This document shows, piece after piece, positions 24,538-35,290 of a stretch of DNA of 64,000 bases. This DNA is from Epiperipatus broadwayi (lineage: Eukaryota > Onychophora > Udeonychophora > Euonychophora > Peripatidae): NCBI GenBank assembly GCA_028023455.1, contig JAQFVV010012400.1, positions 10,778,248 to 10,842,247 on the forward strand, read 5' to 3'. The first letter of the stretch is position 1. Each line of letters opens with the position of its first letter. Under the pieces are notes generated by a model. That model did no database searches. It saw only the letters and a program-made list of their open reading frames with translations, and was not told the DNA's origin. The translations under genes and the position numbers were made by a program.

Positions 24538-24570
24538 ACTTTTTAAGTTTTAATAAAAGTTATCTTTGAA

Positions 24571-24575
24571 ACATT

Positions 24576-24652
<77 letters not shown>

Positions 24653-24690
24653 TGATGATGATGATGATGATGATGATAACAATAATAATA
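24571..24690. repeat. (AAT)n-(ATG)n microsatellite
   Basis: About 26 AAT units (24571-24650) followed by nine ATG units, then a short AAC/AAT mix. It sits between the 3' end of a plus-strand repeat and the 3' end of the minus-strand LINE at 24690-25920, so it probably grew from one or both LINE tails. Confidence 0.9.
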
Positions 24691-25920
24691 ATTTAATTTA
24701 TTTACTGGACAAAGCCACAACATTAAGCCAATTACAGAATTGCATCATAATTAAAAATACAATAATATAAATAAGCAAGTATAAATATCAAATTATAAAT
24801 ATGTCTATATGTCATATTTCCTTGTAAGATTAGTAAAAATTTATTTTAAAATCTAGTACAAAAATATTATCATTAGTAAAATCTTGATTATAAGTATAAG
24901 ACAAATGAAATAAAGAAGTTTTTAATGTGTTAAATAGTGACAAACTTTAATATAAAATAAATTAGACATCTGTGTTTTATGCACACGATTATTAATAGTA
25001 ATATTTGAGATTTTGTCTGTTAACATAATTTTCTGAGGGATAAGATTATACAAGAATTTAAGATCTCTAGTGTTTCTTCTAACAGATAGGGAGAGATAAT
25101 GATTATAAGTTAATATATTTAGAAAATTTATCATAATCTAATTGAATTCTGATATCTCATTTGGAACTTTGGTTTCAAACAACAGGTCCATATTCAAAAA
25201 TAGGCTGAACCATAAAGAGAAACAATTTATGTTTTGTACAGTTATGAAATTATCTACCATGCTTTAGATTCACACCCAAAATTTTAAATGTTTTTACTAT
25301 AGTTTCAATGGGATTTTCACACACTACTAACAAATATAATACTGAGGACTTTCTGAATATTAGCCAAATTTGTTTATAGTGTTTAATGTAATAAGAAAAG
25401 TTTAAAATTTTAGATTTTTTGGAATAAGAATTAACACACATTTTATTATTTTTACACTATTTCACAAAATTGTAATATCTTTTTTTTTATACAGTCAGTA
25501 ATTGAGCTAATTTTTCTAAATATTTTACAATCATCTGAATAGCATAAAAGTTGTAAAAATTTTAATTTTTTCCCCAAATCATCTACATGAATATTAAATA
25601 ATAATAGTGCAAAATTTCTAGATTAAAATAATATAAATTAGAAGAGTTGCTATTAGCTTTTGCACAACTCATTATTTTCCTAATAAAAGATTCAAACCAT
25701 TTAATCAAATTAGGAATAAAATCTAATTAGTATATTTTATGAAGCAATGTAGAATAGTCCATTTTATCAATTTCTTTGGATGATTTAATACAGACAACAT
25801 CTAGATGACTTTGATTCTCAATGGCATTAGTAATATGGATAAGTGTTTGTAGAAGATTAGTTTTAGTTGATCTGTTAGGCAAAAAATCATGTTGTAATGG
25901 ACATTTATGAGAAATAAAGA
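24691..25920 (-). pseudogene. Jockey/CR1-like LINE reverse transcriptase, decayed
   Basis: Minus strand. From 25910: HDFLPNRSTKTNLLQTLIH and NAIENQSHLDVVC, then a motif-A region reading IKSSKEIDKMDYSTLL. There the usual DFSKAFDKVDH has lost its first catalytic Asp. Near 25590-25500, LFNIHVDDLGKKLKF is followed by CYSDDCKIFRKISS, the YADD-type catalytic block. At 25441-25250, NSYSKKSKILNFSYYI is followed by a later palm/thumb region. At 25134-24922, SLSVRRNTRDLKFLYNLI is followed by SNLFYIKVCHY, the C-terminal segment common in Jockey- and CR1-group elements. The 3' end lies near 24690, beside the AAT tract. It is 5'-truncated, with several frameshifts. Confidence 0.85.
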
Positions 25921-26225
25921 TTCCAGTGCCTGCTGATGGTGAGAAGAGTCACTGGAGAATGTACTAAATTCTTCCCCAGCCAAAAGCACTGCTGGATCCA
26001 CCTGTGATTCTGCATAAGTTGTTGTATCTAGGAGTCCAATTATATGTGGTTGTGTGTCAGTGATCCTTTGTCATTCTCGGTCTAACTGGACCATTTATTT
26101 TTTAACCTTGAATTAATTTTTAATTAGCGTGCCTGAGGATAGGCTCTTCATCCAGTGGCCTAAGTTGCTCCCAAGTGTCCCGGAAGAGCTTTTCCGGCGT
26201 TAATAAGCGATCCGTTCACTTGGAA
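25921..26225. other. GC-richer block of unknown nature
   Basis: Less AT-rich than its surroundings. Contains the near-perfect palindrome CCGGAAGAGCTTTTCCGG near 26179-26196 and the block GGATCGCTTATTAACG on the minus strand. No coding motif. It may be part of an unrecognised element joined to the LINE 5' break. Confidence 0.35.
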
Positions 26226-26289
26226 AAGACATACCTAGTAGTATAATAAAACATATATATATATATACTAAAATTAACATATATATATA

Positions 26290-26440
26290 TATTATTGTTT
26301 CACATTTTCGATAGTAGCTGAATTCTTATTAACCTAAATATAATTGATTGGTATCTGAAATAAAAAAATCTTACATTTTTTTTAAAAGCTAAATAAATTT
26401 CAGGGCGTCACCTAAATTCAAACCTAGTTTAAAACTCTCT
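26290..26440 (-). mobile_element. possible SINE fragment
   Basis: Minus strand: ACTAGGTTTGAATTTAGG resembles a B box. About 80 bp later, TTCAGATACCAATCAATTAT resembles the tail of the SINE family at 59300-59490. Confidence 0.4.
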
Positions 26441-27910
26441 CTCTACATATATATTATAAGGCCCTTTGAAAATATAAAATGTATGCATATATATATATTA
26501 GTGTGCCCAATTTTATTTTATTTTTCTAGATCTATTTAAAACTGATCAGCAGAAAATTACTCTGTGTTAAGTCATGTGATTGTGGTTGTTTCTATTTTAC
26601 TTCATCATCAGAGAAAGATAATCAGAGAAAATGAGAGATTAGCCAGTAGATCGAGGAAATGAACTGTAGCTTTAATACAGTAATGAAATCAGACAGCTGA
26701 CATTGATGGAGCATATATTTAACATCTCAGGTCTTGTGTTTATTAGAAGAATAGCTTAGACAAAGAGCAGCTATTAAGATGAAATTAAGTCATCAATGAA
26801 GTCAAGTTAATCATGTGACCAAACCTCTGGACCGCTTGTTGAAAATATATAGATTTATTAGCTGAAACAAATATTATTTAACTGATGCTTTATAGTTATA
26901 TAGTTCTGTTTTAAACTAGTAGCTTTGAAATTAAATTGATTTTTAAAAAAACTGTTATTTTACATATAATTCTTTAATGGCATTTTAGCTCTAACTTATC
27001 TCGATTTTTATAGAATGAGATGTAAGATCGTGAAATATTATCGTGTCAAAATAAGAAATCACTCGGGTCAAAAAATTTTAAAAAAGGAAAATTTATTTAA
27101 TTATTGTTTGCAAAAAAAATAAAATATCAAATTACATACGTAGGCACACAAACATACGCATATCAATAGCAAGTCTTTCATAAAGTAATACTTATAAAAA
27201 TACTTTAGGTCATTTTCGGTTCATAGATGTCACATGATCTCGAGCGACCTATCATTCTAGTACATTTTAAATTATGCATAAGTGATTTTTAAAGCTAATA
27301 CTTTTTTTTTTTTTTGCTTTTCAGCTAGTTAAAGAATGTTTTTAATTAGTTTTTATTAGTTTTTATTTTCTAAAAAAAAAATATGCTATGCACCAACTAT
27401 AGACCCACAAAGAAATGTAAACGGAGGTCAACTTCATCTAGCTTTAACATATTTTATAAATATTGCTTTAATAACAATAAAACTCTCTTTAAATCTCAAG
27501 TTTGTTTATTTATTTATTATATATAGTACTTAATAAGTAAAGTGTTCTGTTACTAAATGATAGTCCAACTTACAATGTCTGTGATTTGTGTCAGATTTTA
27601 ATTTAAGTAAACCTTTAAAAAATTTTCAACAAGTCTTGGATTTTTTTTTTTTTTTTGGTAGTTTATTCAATGCCAACCCAGTTAACTATGCATTTTTGGT
27701 TGATAAATGATATATAGCTATATTTATCTAGAGGATAAGGCAAGGCTAGAAAACTGAACACATTCTCACTAAACTAGCAAACCATAAGTACTGCATTCTT
27801 ATTCCGTGTTCCTCTATGAAAAGCCATTAAAATGGCCTTTCTTTGTTCTACAATAGCTTGTTTTTTCACCTTTTATCTATGTAATAAATTGAAATGTATG
27901 CTGTGTTTAT
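26441..27910. other. non-coding, nothing recognised
   Basis: AT-rich, with several homopolymer runs (for example near 27300 and 27640). No gene signal. Confidence 0.55.
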
Positions 27911-28330
27911 GTCATATCTGACCCTGCCTTCAGAAGTGGACTATTCCAGATTCCTTGCCTGATTGGCTAGCACCCAGTTACTATCCAATGGGATTAAAAC
28001 CTTCACTGGGATTCGTGCACTGAATCTGTGTGTTTCTAGTAAGGTAGGAGATCTGCTTTTAAATAGTCAGCCTTTTGGAGGCAAGACAGAGAGCAATTAC
28101 TCCTGTTAACCTGAACGACAGAACGTGCTCTCCATTACACCTTCTGCCATTAGCAAAGGTATTTATCTAGTCATTATTGCGATGTCCTTGCCTGATTGGC
28201 TAGCACCCAGTTGCTATCCAATGGGATTAAAACCTTCACTGGAGTTCGCATACTGAATCCGCATGTTTCCAGTAAGGTAGGGGATTTGCCTTTAAATAAT
28301 CAGCCTTTTGGAGGCAGGGTCAGGTATGAC
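27911..28330. mobile_element. 420-bp non-autonomous TIR element with internal duplication
   Basis: The ends are inverted repeats: GTCATATCTGACCCTGCC at 27911 and GGCAGGGTCAGGTATGAC ending at 28330, one mismatch in 18. GTTTATG occurs at both outer borders (27905-27911 and 28332-28338) and may be the target duplication. Inside, a block of about 125 bp starting CCTTGCCTGATTGGCTAGCA occurs twice (about 27953-28080 and 28187-28312) at roughly 90% identity, separated by unique sequence. GC content is well above the flanks. There is no transposase, so it is a MITE-like element. Confidence 0.85.
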
Positions 28331-28859
28331 AGTTTATGTGTAACACAATCTTCTATTTTACTGAACTATTAAAGATTGCTTGACTTTTTATCAGTCCACT
28401 ATTGCAAAATGTAGTGAGAAGTATTGACATATATATAGTTAAGTAATTATCTTAATAATCTGATTAAAGATTTGGTTATATAATTATTCAAAACTAATTT
28501 TTTTTAAAAATTAAATACATTTTATTTTTGTATTTGTTTTCCCATAGATTTCATATATATTTTAAGTCAAAATAGAAAATAAATTAAAAATCATATGACA
28601 TTGTTATTTTTTTTTTTGTAACAATTTGAACAGTAGGTCAAACATTAGAAACTAAAATTTTAATTTATAAATAACTCAATCTATTAATGTTTAAGGTGTC
28701 ATAATTTATAGTAGTTTTCACTGTAATAATTAAATACTGAATATTTGCATCATGATTATATCATACTTTTAAGCCTAATCAGTCTTGATCAGGTATTGAT
28801 ATGTGAAAGATTTTGAACATTAAATCAAAATACTAGTCTTGAGCATTTAATTGACCACT
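28331..28859. other. AT-rich non-coding DNA
   Basis: No features recognised. Confidence 0.55.
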
Positions 28860-29490
28860 TGTTAGCCACTTTGAGTTGATATTTTCGATCTAGTGTCTGA
28901 ATATTCTAGCTCCTCACTGAGATGATGCAAAAGCTTGAAATCAATTGATCTGGGGATGAGAATGTTCCAGATAGATGTTTTCTATTACTGCACTTATCAA
29001 TTAAGAGCTTGTTGAGCTATTGGTATGCTCCCAATATTATATATTTGTAAATACAAGCTCATAAAAGCAATATCATGCTATATATGACTACTTTATTAAT
29101 TATTATAATTTTACCTTTGCCTTGGCAATGCTAAGGCTATCAATATATGGTAGATCTGAATTTGGTTCAGTTCCATATAGTTATTTAAGTTAGATAGCTG
29201 GAGTTACAGACATTTTCATGTCTGAAAATTTCAGAGTTTCTATTTAAATATTGTGTATTAATTAAGTTCTGGCCTTCCAGTTGATATTTTATATCTAGTG
29301 TTTGAATATTCTAGCTCCTAACTGAGGTGAGCAAAAGCTCAAAACCAATTGGTCTGGAGATGGTAATGTGTTTAATAGAGATTTTAAATATTTTCTCTTA
29401 TTACATTTATCAATTAAGAGCTTGTTTGAGCTAGTGGTATGTTCCATATACTCATAAAAGCAATGTCATGATATATATGACTTGGTTTAT
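28860..29490 (+). repeat. dispersed repeat family B, two tandem-like copies
   Basis: Copy 1 (about 28875-29105) and copy 2 (about 29280-29495) share TTGATATTTT, ATCTAGTGT.TGAATATTC, ATCAATTAAGAGCTTGTT and CTCATAAAAGCAAT in the same order. They are separated by about 175 bp. Related blocks occur at 19235-19375 and near 31055-31095. Copy 2 leads directly into an (AT)n tract. Non-coding. Confidence 0.75.
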
Positions 29491-29494
29491 TGAT

Positions 29495-29496
<2 letters not shown>

Positions 29497-29583
<87 letters not shown>
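29497..29583. repeat. (AT)n microsatellite
   Basis: About 85 bp of almost pure AT dinucleotide with one interruption. Confidence 0.95.
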
Positions 29584-29587
<4 letters not shown>

Positions 29588-29859
29588 AGAGTAAATTTAA
29601 ATACACATTATATACATTTGCAATGTAGATCAAAATATAATTAATAAACAATGAACATAATTAATTATAACTTCAGGAAGGTACAGAGTTTCTTTACCAA
29701 TACATTATCAAGAATCTTTTTTTTTTAAAAAAATTCTTAGTATTTTGTTGAGAGCACTTTTGACATTTTCATATTTTCAAATCAATATATATATATATAT
29801 ATATAATTTTAAGTGAATATATCTGTCTTTAAGTATAAAACATTAACTTAATAAATAAT

Positions 29860-30120
29860 AATAATAATAATAGTAATTTGTTGCAGTAGTAGTAATAGTA
29901 GTAATAGTAATAGTAGTGGTAATAATGAAGATGGTGTTGGTGATAGTATTAATAAGTGTTAGTAAGTATAGTAATGGTAGTAAGTGGTGCTGAAGGCGGT
30001 AATGGCAGAGCCAGTGGCAATAGTAGAGGTAGTGGTAGAGACAGTGGCAATGGTGAAGGTGATGTTAGGGGTAGTGGTAATAGCAGTCTTAGGGGTAGTA
30101 GTAGTAGTAGCATGATCAAA
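29860..30120 (+). repeat. imperfect AGT/GGT trinucleotide minisatellite
   Basis: An interrupted run of AGT, AAT, GGT and GGC triplets on the plus strand. It creates short open frames on both strands (29956-30138 Gly/Ser-rich, 29959-30174 minus Thr-rich) that reflect repeat composition, not genes. Confidence 0.85.
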
Positions 30121-30174
30121 AACTACAACTTGTTCTAGTTTGAAATTAACATACAGCTCTTTATATTCTCGCAT

Positions 30175-31917
30175 TAATTAGTTTACATTAAAATGATATA
30201 TATATATATATATAAAACATTAATAAAAATGATTTTTTTATTTAATTACAATTTAACTTTATAATATATATTATCACAAATATCCATCTATTTAATTTAT
30301 CCCAGCTCATCTATTTTAAGTTTGAATAATCTCTAAACATTAAATGGTAATACCTTGCACATTCCCAGAATAGTTTCTCACAGTTGGTATTTCTCAATAA
30401 GAACCTTGATCACTTTTGGGTAGAGCAAATGTTTGTAGATATTAAAAGTATCATGTGATTATTTATTTCATATATTAATATATTAAAATAGTAATACCTC
30501 TTGGCAATAGATTCAATGCTAAAAAAAACCCCACTTAATTCAACATCCCAGAATTTTGTGAACAGTAATTATATTATTATTGTAGTCAGTGCTTAAATTT
30601 CAATTAGATTACCCCCATACTTGTGTATAAAATAATAAAGACTTCACAGTTATAATTACAATACTATTGCAGCTATGCATCTTTGCATATATTTAATGTT
30701 AAAGTAAATTAAGACAGGAGAATCACAATAACTGATAGTGGTTCAACTAATACTTATCTAACTAGAAATGATTGTCTATAAATCATTATTATTAGTTAAT
30801 GTTTAAATTTATAATCACTGTGGTAGTTTTTCAAGAGGAAAAACGTTTTATCAAAGTTTTAGTTACTTCTGAATTATTTTCAGAAATATCTTAGATTTCT
30901 GATGTGCTTATCATCATTATTTACAAAAATTTGCTAAGATTAACGTTGTTCTGAATCCCTACTTAGCATCTCTAAAAGTATATAAAATATTTTAGACAAG
31001 GGATTGCTTTATGTCTTTTCATCAGCAAAAGTGAAAAATAACTTTAAGATTACATCTAGTTTTTGAATATCCTAATTAAAATATATAATCTTCGCTCTAA
31101 AATTGAGATATTGTTATAAATAATGTTAAATGAATATTATGATCAACTATTATTATTTGATCATAGTATTCTCATACCTAGTTATTTTACCTACCCTTTG
31201 GTAAGAGAACATACCATGGGACAATGGTAATATTTGTTAAACATAAAAGGACATGAATTAATTATATGCCTTATAATTTCATCTAAATAATTTATATCTT
31301 ACATTTTCTGTCAAAACATCTATCTATATTCACAACAAATATGACAATAGGAAAATATCTATAAAATTGATTATCGTCATCAATAGTATTTTCTCATGGA
31401 CAGGTCTATAGAATAATCACATCACCAATTGATAAATTTGATATCAGTGTTAATTAAAAAAGAATCAAAAACGTGTTCTCCATAAGGTTGTATGTTTTAT
31501 CTGAATAAATTGCATTTCATATCTGAATTTTAATATTTATGCAAACAGCTTGTTATAAGAATTTGTGTTCAAAATGTTAACTGTTAATTCTATTAAGACT
31601 ATCAGAATAGATAAACTTTTGAATATAAAGAATGGTTTGCTAGTGTGGACAATGTTTTTTGAGTGATTATTGAGATTCTGATTTTGGTCTTGAGTATTTT
31701 TATATTTTTTACAGTGATTTATTGCTGGCATACTGGGAGAATAATTTGGAGTAATCAGACCAAATCCATTTGATTCCACTGGTATCCTCAAATATTAATG
31801 AAAGACAATGACTGGCTGTGATTTATTGATACTGATAATGGTTGGGTTAGCATGATTGGGTATAAATGTGAAAATTCTTTAACACACACACAGTAATAAA
31901 TCAAATTTTAGTAATCA
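30175..31917. other. AT-rich non-coding DNA
   Basis: A short TA run near 30195 and a family-B-like fragment near 31055-31095. No gene signal; the 84-codon minus frame at 31537-31791 lacks any family motif. Confidence 0.55.
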
Positions 31918-32125
31918 GATTTTGGTCTTGCCAGATATTTTTTGTCTCTTTTTGGAAATGCTTTTGAATGGAGATTTTGTTCAGGTAGAAAACAAATATG
32001 GCCTAAATTTTTTTTGCCAACTAATGTAAAGTTGATTAAGCCATATTTGTTTTTTACTTGAACAAAATGTCTATTCAACGGCATTTTAAAAAAGAGACAT
32101 GAAAATATCTGGAAAGACTAAACCA
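31918..32125. repeat. hairpin element, about 85-bp arms
   Basis: Left arm 31918-32003 (GGTCTTGCCAGATATTTTTT, later AAACAAATATGGC) pairs with right arm 32036-32125 (GCCATATTTGTTTTTTACTT, later AAATATCTGGAAAGACTAAA). Divergence is about 15%, with a spacer of about 35 bp. It is likely a small fold-back or MITE copy. Confidence 0.8.
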
Positions 32126-32730
32126 CTTTCATATAGTAAAATTATTGAATCAATTTCACTAGATGAAAATTAATATACTTGAATTAGAAGTTGATAAACA
32201 AGTTGTGTTTATTTTTCTCAAGCAAAAAATAATTAAGATAATAAATTTGATAGAAAATATTCCCTCTATTTTTACCATTGAATACTAGGGAGTAAGTGAT
32301 ATAGAAAAGAACAATAGGCTCTTGTATTTACAGGCTAGTGACAAAAGCAAAAGAAAGTATGCAAAGAGAGAACAAAAAAAAAAACAAAGGATTGCGGCAA
32401 TTATGAATCATTCATATTTGAAATTGCATCCATGCTGTGAATGACATAATTAGATATGAAAATGGAAATAAACAAACTTAAATAGTCTTGTAATCTAACT
32501 ATTGGGATACTGTTTCTCTGAATGAAACTTGACAGTATATTATATTATTATAATGGAAAATTTTATATATAGAAAATTATTGGTGCAGGGTTTTATTTAA
32601 ATATAATATTAAAGTTATTTCTATTTTTTAAAAAAATAATAGTAGTTTTAGAAATAGGTGTATCTCTTTTTATTTTATTTTTTCAAATTATTTTAATGTA
32701 TTTTAAAATTTCTTTACAATGAAACATTTT
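32126..32730. other. AT-rich non-coding DNA
   Basis: No feature recognised. Confidence 0.55.
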
Positions 32731-32824
32731 TTTTTTAAGTGTCATAGCATCGGCCGGGACGCAAACCCACAACCCGGGCAACTGCCTGCAAGTGCAAAGC
32801 AGATGCGCTGACCTCTTGACCTCA
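32731..32824 (-). mobile_element. tRNA-like retroposed sequence with oligo(A) end
   Basis: Minus strand: GAGGTCAGCGCATCTGC (A-box-like), CTGCTTTGCACTTGCAG (anticodon-arm-like; the loop would present TGC), and GTGGGTTTGCGTCCCGGCC (B-box-like), then GATGCTATGACAC and an A-rich end. GC-rich in an AT-rich setting. Pairing in the acceptor stem is poor, so it is a tRNA-derived SINE head or tRNA retropseudogene rather than a working tRNA. The A-box block is shared with 3875-4060. Confidence 0.6.
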
Positions 32825-33344
32825 ATAAAGTCTCAGTAATTCCAATTTTTGTACCCATATAGATAATATTCTTTTGTGAGCAGCAATACACAGTCATTGA
32901 TAAATAATATAACTTTTCTAAAATATAAAATATAAATTGGCTTCTGAAATCTACTTTGATGCTTAATCATAATAATGTACTCTCATGTTTTCAGTATTCA
33001 AATAGTTGTGATCTGACAGCATAATAGTTTTTACTTTCAAGAAGAGTTTAAAAATCTTCATTTCTGTGAAAATACTGTTTGCTAAAAAATAAAAAAGCTT
33101 TCTTAGAGATTAACAATTTAAGGAAAATAAATTGGAAAGATCTATGAAAAGTAACAGAAATAGATTTAAAATAAAAGAGAATGTATCTGATTATTTAAAT
33201 AAATAAATTTGAAATGAGCATTTGAATAGCTGAGCAAAGAACAGAAAAGACCCAGAGAGTGCCATTGTATTAATGTGAGAATCTGATTTTTTTCAAATTA
33301 CTAATGATAACATAATATCACATACCATTCTTTATGCTTAAACA
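32825..33344. other. AT-rich non-coding DNA
   Basis: No feature recognised. Confidence 0.5.
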
Positions 33345-33640
33345 GGCTGTTTATACACAGACAAAACTCTCCATATAGGAGCACCAGCTCAGTGCAATCC
33401 AGAGTAATCAATGGATGCAAAAAGGCTTGTGCATAAAATCCCTGGATCCTAAGATCTAAGTGTAGTGCTCTCAGAGATAAGGCTCCTCACTGATAAAAGT
33501 CACAAGGAGTTTGGGAATATTGGATGAGTAGACATTAGATAGTGATTTATGCATAAATCTCCCTGCATCCCTTGATTACCCCAGCTTGTACTGAGTGATG
33601 CTACTATATGGAAAATTTTGCCTGTATGATAACATAATAT
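33345..33640. repeat. dispersed repeat family C, hairpin form
   Basis: Left half (CAAAACTCTCCATATAGGAG, GTAATCAATGGATGCA, AAGGCTCCTCACTGATAAAA) is the inverted, diverged copy of the right half (GGATGAGTAGACATTAGATA, CATCCCTTGATTACCCCAG, CTACTATATGGAAAATTTTG). The same sequence occurs as a simple copy at 22640-22830. TAACATAATATC lies just outside both ends (about 33308-33320 and 33631-33642). Confidence 0.75.
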
Positions 33641-33832
33641 CTGGTAAAATGAAAATATACACAGAAAATGTAGTTTCTTTAATATTTAGCTTTATTACTG
33701 CCTAGAAGGCTTTCAGTATATATTTACTATATTGTATTCACGACACACACACACACAGCATGCTAGGCAATACTAAAGCTAAATATTAAAAAACCATCTT
33801 TTCTGTATTTTCATTTTACCAGATATTATGTT
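33631..33832. repeat. hairpin element, about 80-bp arms
   Basis: AACATAATATCTGGTAAAAT followed by GAAAATA, TAATATTTAGCTTTA and TTGCCTAG-like blocks (33632-33712) are mirrored at 33757-33832 (TTTTCATTTTACCAGATATT end). The loop holds a short (AC)n tract. It directly abuts the family-C hairpin, so one may have inserted beside the other. Confidence 0.8.
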
Positions 33833-34868
33833 GGATCAGAAAAGAATAAAATTAATAACAATTGAATTACTAATGATAACATATTTAAAAATTAATTAAT
33901 AATGCTTTGACGTCATCATCTTTAGCATAGTTAATTGCAAAAAAAGATTGCACACTTCTTTTTTTCTAATAGCAAATTGAAATGTACTTTTAAAATAGTG
34001 TTTTTATTTAAATCTGTTCAAATATTTTTTTAAATGTCAATTGTTGACTTATTAAAGAGAATATAATGCCATATAAAAAAAAAAACCGTTTTCTCTTTAT
34101 GCTATTATTTTTATAAATTTATCAATTGATTCTTACAGCTTACAATATAAAAGAATTCTTTTCTCTCTAGTCCACTTGCGTAATCTTTTATAAGCTTGAG
34201 TGATCGGGATACTAGTATAATTTAATCATCATGCTTGTTTTCATATTTTGCTTTTATTCAGTGCAGATGTATAATTGGCAGACATCTTTACCTTATTTTT
34301 TGTTATCAAGCTATAGCTTGAAATTAAAAAAAAAATATCCTAAAATCAATCCAAATCAATCTTCTTATTATAAATCTGATATTATAACAGTAACTCCACG
34401 TTTTGAGAAACAACTTTGTACTATTTTAAGTGTATGCACCACAAACACTCATTCATTTCAGCATAGATTTATATTAATAATACTTTGTTGAATTTTCAAT
34501 AAATTAAAACCATGTCTTTATCTTCAGAAAAAGAAACCAATTAAAAAAAAATCAACTATCCTTAATAGTTAACCTTTATTAGATTTTCAATGGGTTTAAA
34601 AACTAAAAATTTCTAAATAATTTTATTAATCAATTTATTTGAAGTAAATTATTTTAAAAAATCTCAGTTTAATCAGTAAACAGAATTATTATCTTGAAAC
34701 ATTACTTAGATGATGCATCATCATATGATTCCAAAACTTATGTAATTAGGTTTCTTATGGGCATTTTATTTTATAATTAAAGTTCTTCTGTCAGAATAAA
34801 ATGTCAAATTATACTCTCTTTCAATATGGTAAAAAAATGTCAAAAACAAACATAGTGTTTTATATTAA
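33833..34868. other. AT-rich non-coding DNA
   Basis: No recognised feature; the 86-codon plus frame at 34231-34491 shows no family motif. Confidence 0.55.
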
Positions 34869-34994
34869 TTAGACTAGAGATTATCCATTAAGTAGATAAT
34901 GTCTAGTCTAATAAATGGCTAATAAAAATTATTAGACTAGAGATTATCCATTAAGTAGATAATGTCTAGTCTAATAAATGGCTAATAAAAATTA
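34869..34994. repeat. 63-bp tandem duplication of fused TIRs
   Basis: Two exact tandem units (34869-34931, 34932-34994). Each contains TTAGACTAGAGATTATCC facing its near-complement GATAATGTCTAGTCTAA. That inverted pair is the terminal sequence of the family-A palindrome at 36700-37788, here joined end to end without the interior. Confidence 0.85.
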
Positions 34995-35290
34995 TTAATA
35001 TAGTTCTATCAAGTGGTTTGTGTCAAAGTTGTGAGGGCAGTAACTTTGATACTTATCAATTAAATTGTAATTATTGGCTATATGAAGAATTATAAAGATA
35101 TGTGTGGGAGATTGTAATTTTGGGCACCTGATGAGTGCTAGTTCAGCATAAAATGTGCATCTTGGGAGTCATTCATGATCATATATTTATAACTACACCT
35201 CTCCACAAGATGTTATAAGAGGTCCCTATCTTGCATGAGAATGATGTCGTGAAGATTAAACTACAGAAATATTATCCATTATATTTTTTT
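34995..35290 (+). repeat. dispersed repeat family A unit
   Basis: Matches the right outer unit of the palindrome at 37350-37788 in the same order: ATTAATATAGTTCTATCAAG, GATACTTATCAATTAAA, CTGATGAGTGCTAGTTCAGC, CCACAAGATGTTATAAGAGG, CTACAGAAATATTATCCATT. It directly follows the 63-bp duplication that carries its end sequence. Confidence 0.8.

Larger units (their letters stand above)
21300..24570. other. G-poor, A/C-rich strand-asymmetric block
   Basis: The plus strand is poor in G and rich in A and C over about 3 kb, unlike flanking DNA. Open frames at 21485-21703, 23032-23223, 23290-23514 and 23547-23825 have no family motif. The segment contains a family-C repeat (22640-22830) and ends in a tandem duplication (23977-24537) followed by AAT repeats. 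It could be the untranslated 3' part of a plus-strand LINE, but no RT is seen. Confidence 0.45.

Noticed and set aside
29956-30174. Gly/Ser-rich plus frame and Thr-rich minus frame
   Set aside because: Produced by the AGT/GGT minisatellite; both strands open for the same compositional reason.
32742-32824. A functional tRNA gene on minus
   Set aside because: A- and B-box-like blocks are present, but the acceptor stem does not pair convincingly and an oligo(A) end follows. Treated as a retroposed tRNA-like sequence.
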